NCBI GenBank assembly: GCA_051878835.1
Contig: JBJEKW010000018.1
Location: forward strand, 1-62,279
Direction: 5' to 3'
DNA length: 62,279 nucleotides
Source: Olsenella_K sp051878835
GTDB taxonomy: Bacteria > Actinomycetota > Coriobacteriia > Coriobacteriales > Atopobiaceae
In this document: positions 15,419 to 23,503 of the stretch, piece by piece
Layout: the number at the start of each line of letters is the position of its first letter
Position numbering within the stretch: the first letter of the stretch is position 1
Notes under the pieces: model-generated
Seen by the model: only the letters and a program-made list of their open reading frames with translations
Databases searched by the model: none
Told to the model about the DNA's origin: nothing
Made by a program: the position numbers and the translations under genes

Positions 15419-15521
15419 AGTACCTCCCTTCGATTGTCGAGCTGAGGGGCTTACGGATGTAGTGGGCAAGCTTCTGCACGAAGGCGTGCGAAAGAACCTA
15501 TAGCGCACAATAGATATCTGA

Positions 15522-15557
15522 TTTGAATGGCGGACCCACTTTAGCCCCTCGCTTAAC
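15522..15557 (-). repeat. diverged hairpin repeat H, copy E
   Basis: 36 bp, about 24 of 36 positions matching the family in the opposite orientation (plus strand begins TTTGAATGGCGGACCC, ends CTTAAC). It lies exactly where the terminase-like fragment loses its match, which supports it as a real but old copy. Confidence 0.5.
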
Positions 15558-15715
15558 TCGCGCTGCAGCCTGTTCTTGGGCTCGCCGATCCAGCGGTAGA
15601 AGGTCGACTCGTGCACTCCCAGGGCGCACACGATGTCGCCGTTCGAGAGGCCGTCGGCCTTCAGCTTGATGGCCTCACGGACCATTTCCTCCGTGAGCTT
15701 CGCCGGCCTTGCCAT
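15558..15715 (-). pseudogene. truncated phage terminase small subunit-like HTH gene
   Basis: Starts at ATG 15715 after a GGGGAGGTGG ribosome site. MARPAKLTEEMVREAIKLKA is followed by a helix-turn-helix (NGDIVCALGVHESTFYRWI) typical of terminase small subunits and related DNA-binding proteins. Family resemblance ends near RELSEGLK, at diverged hairpin copy E; the frame beyond is unrelated. It is a remnant of a prophage packaging gene. Confidence 0.5.
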
Positions 15716-15924
15716 GGAGGCCACCTCCCCATATACGTGTCGTGATTCTGATGGCCAGAATCATCGTGTTGCATCACAGGGGGACGAGAAAGGACGCCGC
15801 CCGGATGGGGTGGCGCCCATGTAGACGGAGCTGGCATCGCGGAACGGAAGTCGTCGGGTGCGGAGCGATGGGAGCTGAGAGGTGCTCACCATGCCGACAG
15901 GGGCTTGCGAGCCAGAGGCTGTGG

Positions 15925-16050
15925 CTACATGCCGCATAGAAAGTACAGAAACATCGCGATAAAGAAGATAGGAGCAAACATCACGAGACAGCCGACTTTG
16001 AGACATCCACCCACTACGTCTGCCTCTCTTTCGCTTAGCAGTCGTCCCAT
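15925..16050 (-). CDS. small single-pass membrane protein (41 aa)
   Basis: ATG at 16050 to TAG at 15925: MGRLLSEREADVVGG, then a hydrophobic helix containing CLVMFAPIFFIAMFLYF. This is one predicted transmembrane segment with a short polar head. There is no strong ribosome site, so it may be spurious. It sits in the prophage remnant upstream of the terminase-like gene. Confidence 0.35.
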   Translation of the reverse strand: MGRLLSEREADVVGGCLKVGCLVMFAPIFFIAMFLYFLCGM

Positions 16051-16208
16051 GGCATGTGGGGAACAGCGTCGGATTGCCACCTTTCGGGGCGTGGCCCGCT
16101 TTCAGGCATCATATACCCATGGGGAGACGTTCCATACGCGAAGCTGTTCTCTTCCGCCGGACGGCGCGCTGGGACAGACCCTTAGTCCTTGGTGGGATGT
16201 CCACTCAA

Positions 16209-16244
16209 TTTGAACGGCGGATCGATTTCGTCGCTTCGTTTGGC
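16209..16244 (-). repeat. diverged hairpin repeat H, copy F
   Basis: About 26 of 36 positions match the reverse complement of copies A-D, including an 11-base identical run (TTGAACGGCGG). The 3' arm is degraded. Confidence 0.55.
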
Positions 16245-16359
16245 CAATGGCGGGTGACTTTGCCAGTTAGGTGTATGGGGAACGGCGTAAAAGGTGCCAG
16301 CTACTCAAAAGGTGCTGGTTGCAAATACAAGTGCGTGTGGCTGGTTGCTGGCACGCTGC

Positions 16360-16374
16360 AATGTTGCGCAACAA
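16360..16374. promoter_or_regulatory. palindromic candidate operator AATGTTGCGCAACAA
   Basis: The 12-bp palindrome TGTTGCGCAACA lies 111 bp before the 16485 gene. The identical 15-mer precedes the paralogous gene at 19552. Confidence 0.5.
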
Positions 16375-16484
16375 ATTGCTGCACACGTCGCCCTATCTTA
16401 TAGACCAGACAGACTGGTTTCAGATAATTCTTTTACACGCGGTATGTAGAGCTTTCGTCTGATTGAGATAGAGGTTGTGATTGC

Positions 16485-19235
16485 ATGTTCTGCCCCAAGT
16501 GCGGTGCCCAGACTCAAGATGACGCCAAGTTCTGCACGCAGTGTGGCTTTCCGCTTCGCAAGTTCTTGGAGCCGAAGGGTGCGTCTAATGAAGCACCTGC
16601 AAATGTGGCGAGCGACGTGCCAACAATCGAAGCGGATGGTGAGCCGTTAAATCCCAATGCCGCATCCAAGGGTGCTGGGTCCTTTGATGGGATGCCTACC
16701 ACGCCGACTGATGGCGAGAATGGCAACGACGTCGACACTCCCACCATGTGGCTGCCCAGCAGCGTGACGCTCGACATGCGCGATAGCGCTTCGGCAAACG
16801 CTCAGACGCCATATGGTCAGCCGTTGGATGCGACGCTTGTGAGGGATGTTACCGCTTCCGCCGGTGGGGAATATGGTCCTGATGGCACTGCGAGCTACGG
16901 CTCATACGGCGCCGGGGCAGTCGGTGACACGAACGGTGCCGGAGCGGGCGACGTCTCCAACAACGGGTATGGCACATACGGCACCGGAGTAGTCAACGGT
17001 TCCGGCTATACCGCGTACGGTGCCGGTTACAGTCCAAGCTATACCGCTGCGAGTTCGACCCCCGCCAGAAGCTCCACGCCCCAGCGCCGCCAGAAGTGGC
17101 CATACGTCGTAGCGGGAGTCGTTACGGCAGCAGCCATCGGAGCTGGCGTCTTCTTTGCACTGGGCGGCCAGAACCTGCTGCCGAAGGGCCTGGCGTCGAC
17201 TGCCGGGCTGCCCGTCTTCATACAGTCTGCAGGCAGCGCATTGTCCGGCGCTCCAGATGATTCGTTGGCCACCGACGCTGGCAACTCTTCTGCAAACTTT
17301 GCAAATGGTGCCACTGTCGCGAATGTCGACGGCAATGACATCTACATCGTGAAGGGCAAGGGCATCTATCGTACGAAGAAGGACGGCTCCGACAGCGCGC
17401 AGCTGCTGGCGCTTCCTTCCCAGAGCGATTTGAGCTCCGATCACCTGAGCTATCTGAACCAGGACGGCTCGAAAATCTACTACGTGTGGCAGTCCTCGAC
17501 CGGCCGTGGGAACACGACCGAGGTTCACGCGTTGGACACCACCGCGGCGGCGGGTTCCAACGACCAGACCATATACAAGGTACCGGCCACGACCTCGTCC
17601 GACGGTGACATCAGCAGTCCGCGTGCCCGCGCGATGTACCTGAAGGACCACAACCTCTACCTTGTGACCACGAACGACGACTCATCCAGCCAGCAGATCA
17701 ACTACACCGTGATCCAGCTGGACGAGAGTGGCAACCAGCAGGGCCAGTCCAGCTTCACCGCGGACAGCGGCTCGCAGCAGACCATGTCTGCCGGAAAGCT
17801 GTACTACGTCTACACCGACGGCCAGTCTTCGGCCATCTACTCACAGGACCTCGACGGCAGCAACGAACAGCAGGTATATGCCAGTACGCTCGATGACGGC
17901 AGCGCGGGCAGCATTGGCGCCATGGCCATCAGCAACAGCAAGCTGTACTGTACCGAGCGCAAGGCCAGCGATTCCACGGCCGCGCCGTCGCTGGTGCAGA
18001 TGGACCTGGACGGCTCGAACAAGCAGACGCTCTACACCGCCGACTCATCGACGTCGGGTTCCAGCTCCTCGGCTTCGAGCTCCAGCTCGACGTCCTCTGG
18101 CTCGTCGACGAATGCGTCCGACTTGGATTCCAAGCCCACCGACTCCCTGGTCGTCACCAACGGCAACGCCTACCTGCTGCCCGCCACATCCACCAGCTCG
18201 CAGCTGGTCATCGTGCCCACGAACGGCTCTGACGCTCAGACCGTGAACCTCTCATCCCAGCTTTCGAACGCTGAAATCTCGACCTCGGGTGATCACCTGG
18301 TAATGAGTGGCACCGATCAGAGCGGCAAGTCCGTCGTGTGCTCGCTTGACTACCAAGGCAACCAAATCGGTACATACGACGTGAGCAGTGAGAACTCCAA
18401 CGCCTCTAAGTCCGACGCTTCCAACGCAAAGTCTTCAGACAACTCCACCGTTCAGGTAAAGGACTCCGTCGATGCCTACAGCTGGGACGAGCTGAAGCAG
18501 ATCTCACAGCAGATAGCTGCAGCTTCTTCCGACTCCGAAGGTCTGCAAATCGCCGAGAAGTACCATCTCTGCAGCACCGGCGGCAAGCTGGACGGCACCC
18601 AGTCGAAGGACGTCACCCTGACCGACGGCACCAAGAGCTCAGCAATCATCGTCGGCTTCCGGCACGACACGAAGTCCGACGGTTCCGGCAAGGCCGGCAT
18701 TACCTTCATGTTCAAGGACGCCATCGCCCAGCGTAGCATGAACGCAGGCGATGCCAGCTCCACCGGCTCGAACTCCGGTGGTTGGAAGCAGAGCCAGCTG
18801 CGCTCGTGGCTTTCCTCCGATGGCATGGGCCTTTTGCCTGATGACCTGCGCAAAGGCATTGTCCAGGTGAAAAAGCTCACGAACAATTCCGATACCAGCA
18901 AGGGCGGGGTGCCCTCCGCCACTGCCACCGACGACTCGCTCTGGCTCTTCTCGTTCAACGAGATTTGCGGTGACTACTCCGGCTGGCGGTCCGCGCGCCA
19001 GGAGACGGTTCCCGTCTTCCAGGAGGAGGGCACGACCTACCAGCTCTTTACCGACACGTCGAACTCTAATTCGACACGAGTAAAGAGCTACCAGGGTCAG
19101 GCCAGCTTCTGGCTGGAGCGCTCGCCTGATGCGTATTATGCCGACCGCTTCATGGATGTTGACCAGACGGGCAATCCCTCCGGTGACGTATACGCCAACG
19201 ACACCAGTGGCGTTGTCCCCGGCTTCTGCATCTAA
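16485..19235 (+). CDS. zinc-ribbon, single-pass membrane protein with DUF6273 C-terminal domain
   Basis: 916 residues. N-terminal zinc ribbon MFCPKCG..FCTQCG (four cysteines in the first 23 residues), then a Ser/Gly/Tyr-rich linker and one transmembrane helix at about residues 204-228 (VVAGVVTAAAIGAGVFFALG). An extended Ser/Asp-rich region follows with repeated beta-propeller-like strands (KLYYVYTDG, KLYCTER, NAYLLP; DUF5050-like). The C-terminal 260 residues match the DUF6273 pattern (SGGWKQSQLRSWL, LLPDDLRKGIV, ending GVVPGFCI). The ribbon should be cytoplasmic and the rest extracellular. The C-terminal domain is shared with the 19552 gene. Function is unknown; a terminator follows. Confidence 0.85.
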   Translation: MFCPKCGAQTQDDAKFCTQCGFPLRKFLEPKGASNEAPANVASDVPTIEADGEPLNPNAASKGAGSFDGMPTTPTDGENGNDVDTPTMWLPSSVTLDMRDSASANAQTPYGQPLDATLVRDVTASAGGEYGPDGTASYGSYGAGAVGDTNGAGAGDVSNNGYGTYGTGVVNGSGYTAYGAGYSPSYTAASSTPARSSTPQRRQKWPYVVAGVVTAAAIGAGVFFALGGQNLLPKGLASTAGLPVFIQSAGSALSGAPDDSLATDAGNSSANFANGATVANVDGNDIYIVKGKGIYRTKKDGSDSAQLLALPSQSDLSSDHLSYLNQDGSKIYYVWQSSTGRGNTTEVHALDTTAAAGSNDQTIYKVPATTSSDGDISSPRARAMYLKDHNLYLVTTNDDSSSQQINYTVIQLDESGNQQGQSSFTADSGSQQTMSAGKLYYVYTDGQSSAIYSQDLDGSNEQQVYASTLDDGSAGSIGAMAISNSKLYCTERKASDSTAAPSLVQMDLDGSNKQTLYTADSSTSGSSSSASSSSSTSSGSSTNASDLDSKPTDSLVVTNGNAYLLPATSTSSQLVIVPTNGSDAQTVNLSSQLSNAEISTSGDHLVMSGTDQSGKSVVCSLDYQGNQIGTYDVSSENSNASKSDASNAKSSDNSTVQVKDSVDAYSWDELKQISQQIAAASSDSEGLQIAEKYHLCSTGGKLDGTQSKDVTLTDGTKSSAIIVGFRHDTKSDGSGKAGITFMFKDAIAQRSMNAGDASSTGSNSGGWKQSQLRSWLSSDGMGLLPDDLRKGIVQVKKLTNNSDTSKGGVPSATATDDSLWLFSFNEICGDYSGWRSARQETVPVFQEEGTTYQLFTDTSNSNSTRVKSYQGQASFWLERSPDAYYADRFMDVDQTGNPSGDVYANDTSGVVPGFCI

Positions 19236-19280
19236 CCAGGTCGAAGCCTTGCCCTCGTCCCATGCAAAACGAGGGGCAAG

Positions 19281-19314
19281 AAGGACGTCCATCGGCTGTG
19301 GTGGACGTCCTTTT
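19281..19314 (+). terminator. terminator after the first zinc-ribbon gene
   Basis: Perfect 11-bp stem AAGGACGTCCA / TGGACGTCCTT with a 10-nt loop, followed by TT-A. A second hairpin (CTTGCCCTCG / CGAGGGGCAAG) lies just before it. Confidence 0.88.
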
Positions 19315-19346
19315 ATCGATGGCGTAGCCATCGTGCTGTCACAAAT

Positions 19347-19360
19347 GTCGCATATGCGAC
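19347..19360. promoter_or_regulatory. GTCGCATATGCGAC palindrome
   Basis: 14-bp perfect palindrome between the two zinc-ribbon genes, identical to two sites in front of the AlbA_2-type gene (22357, 22380). A perfect 12-bp inverted repeat (GACACGAAGACC at 19381, GGTCTTCGTGTC at 19407) lies just downstream and encloses a related ATCGCATATGAGAC. Confidence 0.6.
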
Positions 19361-19475
19361 GCAATATCTGACGCAAATGAGACACGAAGACCATCGCATA
19401 TGAGACGGTCTTCGTGTCATCGCATTTCTTGGCGTCAGAGAATGCAGTACGCCCAGAACTGCAACCCCCGTTCAG

Positions 19476-19490
19476 AATGTTGCGCAACAA
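19476..19490. promoter_or_regulatory. palindromic candidate operator AATGTTGCGCAACAA
   Basis: Identical to the site at 16360, here 62 bp before the second zinc-ribbon gene. Confidence 0.5.
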
Positions 19491-19551
19491 CTGAGGTAGG
19501 CCAGGGGCATACGCTATCCGCGTCGATTCGCAATCCACGAAGGAGAAGTGC

Positions 19552-20691
19552 ATGTTCTGTCCGAAGTGCGGGGCAAAGATCCCGGACGGCGCAAAGTTCT
19601 GCGTGAAATGCGGCAACCCGCTGTCACGGAATGTGACAGCGGGTACGCAGCCAGGCACTGCGGGAGGAGCGGCATGCGGCTCTGCTGACACCCAGACGGT
19701 CCAGTCGCCGGTGGGGGCAGTGCCAAATCCCACCCAGCCAGGATTCACGCAGCAGTCCTTTACAGCGGGGGCGGTTGGCGGCGCTGCGGATGTCGCCAAC
19801 ATGGCACCAAAGCCGCACCGCTCGAAGAAACCCCTGGTAATCAGCTTGGTCGTGGTCGCCATCGCCGCGCTGGCAATAGCCGGGTTCCTCACGCGCGGCT
19901 TTGGCCTGCTGGGCCCCGCCGTGAAGGATTCCGTGAACGACTACAGCTGGGACGAGCTGCAGGCCATCTCGAAGCAGATCGCGTCCGCCTCCTCTGACGA
20001 CGCCGGCCTGAAGATTGCCGAGAAGTACCACCTGTGCAGCTCGGACGGCAAGCTGGACGGCACCCAGGAGAAGGACGTAACGCTCACCGACGGCACCCAG
20101 ACCTCCGTGGTGATAACCGGCTTCCGTCACGACGACAGGTCCGACGGCAAGGGCAAGGCAGGCATCAGCTTCATATTCGGCGACGCCATCAGCCAGCAGG
20201 GCATGAACTCCAGGGACTCCAACTCCGGCGGATGGCAGGACTGCCAGATGCGCTCTTGGCTGGCTTCCGACGGAATGAGCCTCCTGCCCGACGAGCTCAG
20301 GAAGGACGTCGTATCCGTCAAGAAGCTCACCAACAACGCCGGCGAGACCAAGAGCGCCAGCTCGGTTACTGCGACCGATGATGCCCTGTGGCTGTACTCG
20401 CGCAATGAGCTGAGCGGTGACTACTCTGATTGGACTTCAGATTACCTCGATGAGTATGGCGGTATCTTCAAGGCCGAGGGTACGACCTACCAGCTCTTCA
20501 CCGACACGGGGAATGACAACTCAGTGCGTGTAAGGAACTATCAGGGCCAGACCTGCGATTGGTGGGGACGTTCGCCAGGTCCGTTCTACTCTGGTGGCTT
20601 CAACAATGTCGATGATGGCAACCCCGACTTCTACTACCACAAAAGCAACGTGACACATTCGCTCGGCGTCGTTCCCGGCTTCTGCATCTAG
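19552..20691 (+). CDS. zinc-ribbon membrane protein with DUF6273 domain (short paralogue)
   Basis: 379 residues with the same ends as the 16485 protein but without its long propeller-like middle. Zinc ribbon MFCPKCG..FCVKCG, a Pro/Gly linker, a transmembrane helix at about 102-120 (VISLVVVAIAALAIAGFL), then the shared domain: YSWDELQAISKQIASAS, IAEKYHLCS, SGGWQDCQMRSWL, LLPDELRKDVV, GVVPGFCI. AAGGAGAAGTGC precedes the ATG. The same palindrome lies upstream of both paralogues, suggesting shared control. Probably exposes the DUF6273 domain outside the membrane; the role is unknown. Confidence 0.85.
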   Translation: MFCPKCGAKIPDGAKFCVKCGNPLSRNVTAGTQPGTAGGAACGSADTQTVQSPVGAVPNPTQPGFTQQSFTAGAVGGAADVANMAPKPHRSKKPLVISLVVVAIAALAIAGFLTRGFGLLGPAVKDSVNDYSWDELQAISKQIASASSDDAGLKIAEKYHLCSSDGKLDGTQEKDVTLTDGTQTSVVITGFRHDDRSDGKGKAGISFIFGDAISQQGMNSRDSNSGGWQDCQMRSWLASDGMSLLPDELRKDVVSVKKLTNNAGETKSASSVTATDDALWLYSRNELSGDYSDWTSDYLDEYGGIFKAEGTTYQLFTDTGNDNSVRVRNYQGQTCDWWGRSPGPFYSGGFNNVDDGNPDFYYHKSNVTHSLGVVPGFCI

Positions 20692-20712
20692 CAATCGACT
20701 AATCTTCAGGCG

Positions 20713-20752
20713 CGCCCGCCCATGTGCCGTATGGTATGGGCGGGCGTTTCTT
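20713..20752 (+). terminator. terminator after the second zinc-ribbon gene
   Basis: Stem CGCCCGCCCAT / ATGGGCGGGCG with a 12-nt loop, followed by TTTCTT. Confidence 0.92.
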
Positions 20753-20845
20753 GCATGGATGCTTACGGCAGATGCCTGCCGTTCCTTGCATGCCTCCCGA
20801 TTTTCACGTCTCCCGCATCCGGAACGAAAGGCTCGAGGTGGCATT

Positions 20846-22309
20846 TTACGTTGCCAACGTATAGCGCACGCGAGCGCCCTCGTGGACGGCTGACAACTTG
20901 CCGTCGTCCAGCATCTTGGCGACAGTTCTGCGCAGTCGCTTGCTCACGCTCTTGTATCCCAGCTGGCGCGAGAGCTCGGACATCAGCAGGGGATGGTCCT
21001 GCAGCTGTGCCATAATCTGGCCCTCGAGGCCGTCGTCCTTCTTGCCCTGCTTGTTGGTGGGGGCGAAGGCCGGATGCACGGGAATCTCCACGCTGAGGTA
21101 GCTGCGCGCGGGGTCCATGTGAAACTTGGGCAGGGGAGAGCCGTTCTGTTTCAGCGCCCGGAACGTCGTGGGGAAGCCCGTGTTGCGTCCCTCGATCAAG
21201 TGGAGTTCCTTCAGGAAGTCGCCGATGCGCCGGTTGCGGTAGATGCGAGACTGGATGTGCAGCTTGGCGATGTCGTCATCTGTGATGCTGCGGTCAAAGC
21301 CGGGGTAGCTCGTGACCTCCATCGACTCCGGTGTGATGCGGACCACGATGGGCTCGGATGTCTGGTACGAGCGATGGTATACGGCGTTGGAGAGGATCTC
21401 CTCCACGGCGGCGTAGGGATAGTTGAAGGCGGTGATCGCCTCGGCCTGGTCGGGCTTCTTGAACGTCATGCTTCTGATGGCGTAGTTCTTCAGGAACAGG
21501 AGGGCGTCCTTGAGCTGGTTCTGGATGGGACCAGTGAAGACTTGCTCAGTCATGCCTTCACCCGTTGGGTCGGGCAGATCCACGACCTCGATGCGCGCGT
21601 ACCGGAAGTAGCGTTGGACATCGTCCGAGAACATCAGAAGACCGACGTTGCGCGGGTGACGGTCCTCTGGCGGGCCGGACAGGAGCTGGAGGTCGTTTGC
21701 CAACTCCTCTAGATCAAGGCTCTTGGAATCGTCGTAAAGTGCGCTCCCGACGGAGTGCAGATAGTCGCGCATGCGCTCCTTGCTGAGGTCTTCCGGGCTC
21801 GCTGTCAGATTTGGCCTGTCGTCAAACGGGATGTCAGACGACACATAGAACAACTCGCGCTCCTCTTGGGGTGATGCAATGACCGTGCTAGCCATCTTTC
21901 GAATGTAGTAGCGCTTGTCTGAGGTGTTTTTGTACACGTTTTTGGCAGCCTTGTACGGACGGCCGAAGCCGCCGGGGCACCAGATGACGATGACATACTT
22001 GCCGTCCAGAAGCCGCGGCTCGACGATGGGCTGGTACAGAGGCTCAATGCAGTGACAGAACCCCTCGAGCTTCTTGAGGATGGGATCGATGCGGGACTGG
22101 GGGATACCCTTGGGCGGCAGCTGGGGAACGGAACCCTTCTCCTCCATGCCGATGATGATGTAGCCTCCACCGATGTTGTCGATGTCGTTTGCGAAGGCGC
22201 ACATGGTGTGGACGATGGGCTCGGGATTGAAGTCAGTCTTGAACTCGATGCGGGTGGACTCGACGGTCGTCCCGTTTATGAGTTCCGCTATGTCAACCGG
22301 TATGGCCAT
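20846..22309 (-). CDS. AlbA_2 (Schlafen-type) DNA-binding/HATPase_c_4 regulator
   Basis: 487 residues. The N-terminal AlbA_2 domain begins ESTRIEFKTD and contains GGGYIIIGMEEKG. The middle has the HATPase_c_4 features VEEILSNAVYHRSY and EGRNTGFPTTFRAL. The C-terminal 60 residues form a winged helix (LMSELSRQLGYKSVSKRLRR). These proteins are putative transcriptional regulators, often acting on their own operon. Two perfect GTCGCATATGCGAC palindromes and half sites lie 48-85 bp upstream of the start and bracket a TATCAT -10-like element, which fits autoregulation. It is transcribed towards the zinc-ribbon genes and their terminator. The same palindrome at 19347 suggests it also acts there. Confidence 0.85.
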   Translation of the reverse strand: MAIPVDIAELINGTTVESTRIEFKTDFNPEPIVHTMCAFANDIDNIGGGYIIIGMEEKGSVPQLPPKGIPQSRIDPILKKLEGFCHCIEPLYQPIVEPRLLDGKYVIVIWCPGGFGRPYKAAKNVYKNTSDKRYYIRKMASTVIASPQEERELFYVSSDIPFDDRPNLTASPEDLSKERMRDYLHSVGSALYDDSKSLDLEELANDLQLLSGPPEDRHPRNVGLLMFSDDVQRYFRYARIEVVDLPDPTGEGMTEQVFTGPIQNQLKDALLFLKNYAIRSMTFKKPDQAEAITAFNYPYAAVEEILSNAVYHRSYQTSEPIVVRITPESMEVTSYPGFDRSITDDDIAKLHIQSRIYRNRRIGDFLKELHLIEGRNTGFPTTFRALKQNGSPLPKFHMDPARSYLSVEIPVHPAFAPTNKQGKKDDGLEGQIMAQLQDHPLLMSELSRQLGYKSVSKRLRRTVAKMLDDGKLSAVHEGARVRYTLAT

Positions 22310-22356
22310 GGCTGCCTCGCCTTTCGATGAAAACGCGACAATACGATGATATCAGC

Positions 22357-22370
22357 GTCGCATATGCGAC
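22357..22370. promoter_or_regulatory. operator palindrome GTCGCATATGCGAC (proximal)
   Basis: Perfect 14-bp palindrome 48 bp upstream of the AlbA_2-type gene start, immediately before a TGATATCAT -10-like sequence on the minus strand. Confidence 0.68.
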
Positions 22371-22379
22371 GCAAGAATT

Positions 22380-22393
22380 GTCGCATATGCGAC
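22380..22393. promoter_or_regulatory. operator palindrome GTCGCATATGCGAC (distal)
   Basis: Second perfect copy, centre-to-centre 23 bp from the first. A GTCGCAT half site follows at 22403 and a GTCGCA at 22411. Confidence 0.68.
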
Positions 22394-22461
22394 GTACGTC
22401 TTGTCGCATCGTCGCACTTTAGCGTCGAGAAGTGCTGACGGCGGGCTTGCACCCACGCCAC

Positions 22462-22504
22462 GCATAAAAGAGAAGGGCAGCCCACTTCGAGCGGACTGCC
22501 CTTC
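22462..22504 (-). terminator. terminator of the mtnP operon
   Basis: On the minus strand, GAAGGGCAG...CTGCCCTTC with an internal partial stem is followed by TCTTTTAT, 77 bp after the mtnP stop codon. Confidence 0.85.
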
Positions 22505-22580
22505 TTGCATGAAATTGATTGAACCTGAGGCCTCGAATTGGCCAAGTCCTTCTTGCCAAATGTGTGCTTGGCGGTGGGGT

Positions 22581-23396
22581 CTACGCCAGCTTGTCGAAGA
22601 GCGAGGCGGAGGCGGTGCAGCCGTCGTCGATTTGCTGCGGCAGGGCAGGCACCATCTTGTTGATGAGCTCGCGCAGCAGATGCAGGTTCTCGTTGAAGAC
22701 CTTCAGCACCTGGTCGTTGGTGACGGCGGCGTACTTGCCCAGGCCGGAGTCGTAGTCGGTCACCAGGCTGATGTTGCAGTAGTGCATGCCCAACTCGCGG
22801 GCCAGCCAGGCCTCGGGGTACTGGGTCATGTTCACGACGCTCCAGCCCATCTTTTGGAACCACTCGCTCTCGGCCTTGGTCGAGAAGCGCGGGCCCTGGA
22901 TGGTGACCACGGTGCCGCCGTCGTGCACGGGGATGTCCAGCTGGCGGCAGCAGTCGACGGCCACCTTGCGCATGGTGGCGCAGTAGGGCTCGGCGCCGGG
23001 CAGGTGCTGCACGCCCAGGCCGAGGTCGTGGGTGAAGAACGTGTCGGCGCGACCCTTGGTGCGGTCCACGAACTGGTCGCACACCACAAAGTCGCCAGGA
23101 TGGATGTCCAGCGAGAGTGACCCCACCGAGCAGGGGCCGATGACCTGCTGGACGCCCAGCATGTGCATGCCCCACAGGTTCGCGCGGTAGTTGACCTCGC
23201 CGGGGGCAAAGGTGTGCTTGTGACCGTGGCGGGGCAGGAACGCCACCTTGCGGCCTGCGATGGTGCCTACGGTGTAGACGTCGGACGGCTGGCCCCAGCG
23301 CGTATCCAGGGACACCTCCTCGTAGTCGCCCTCAAAGAGGCTGTAGAAGCCCGAACCGCCAAAGATGCCGATTTCTGCCTGCGGGAGGTCTGCCAT
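22581..23396 (-). CDS. mtnP: 5'-methylthioadenosine phosphorylase
   Basis: Phosphorolysis of methylthioadenosine to methylthioribose-1-phosphate and adenine. Family features: GIFGGSGFY at the start, the phosphate/substrate segments PRHGHKHTFAPGEVNYRAN and GPRFSTKAES, and the base-site MTQYPEAWLARELGM. 271 residues is usual. The ATG at 23396 follows AAAGGATTCCCACC; the longer frame upstream is not coding. It is the last gene of ald2-mtnA-mtnP, 107 bp after mtnA. The product feeds mtnA directly. Activity on 5'-deoxyadenosine is also possible. Confidence 0.93.
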   Translation of the reverse strand: MADLPQAEIGIFGGSGFYSLFEGDYEEVSLDTRWGQPSDVYTVGTIAGRKVAFLPRHGHKHTFAPGEVNYRANLWGMHMLGVQQVIGPCSVGSLSLDIHPGDFVVCDQFVDRTKGRADTFFTHDLGLGVQHLPGAEPYCATMRKVAVDCCRQLDIPVHDGGTVVTIQGPRFSTKAESEWFQKMGWSVVNMTQYPEAWLARELGMHYCNISLVTDYDSGLGKYAAVTNDQVLKVFNENLHLLRELINKMVPALPQQIDDGCTASASLFDKLA

Positions 23397-23503
23397 GGTG
23401 GGAATCCTTTCTTGCTCGATGCGCTGAAGAACGTGCAGCTGATGCGGTGCGCCCGAATCGTTCACGTCGCGCCGAATGTCCATACTGTTCGAAGAATAGC
23501 ACC

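Larger units (their letters stand above)
16051..16484. other. intergenic region upstream of the first zinc-ribbon gene
   Basis: Holds diverged hairpin copy F at 16209 and a 15-bp palindromic site at 16360. No gene is supported. The AT content is higher than in neighbouring genes. Confidence 0.55.
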
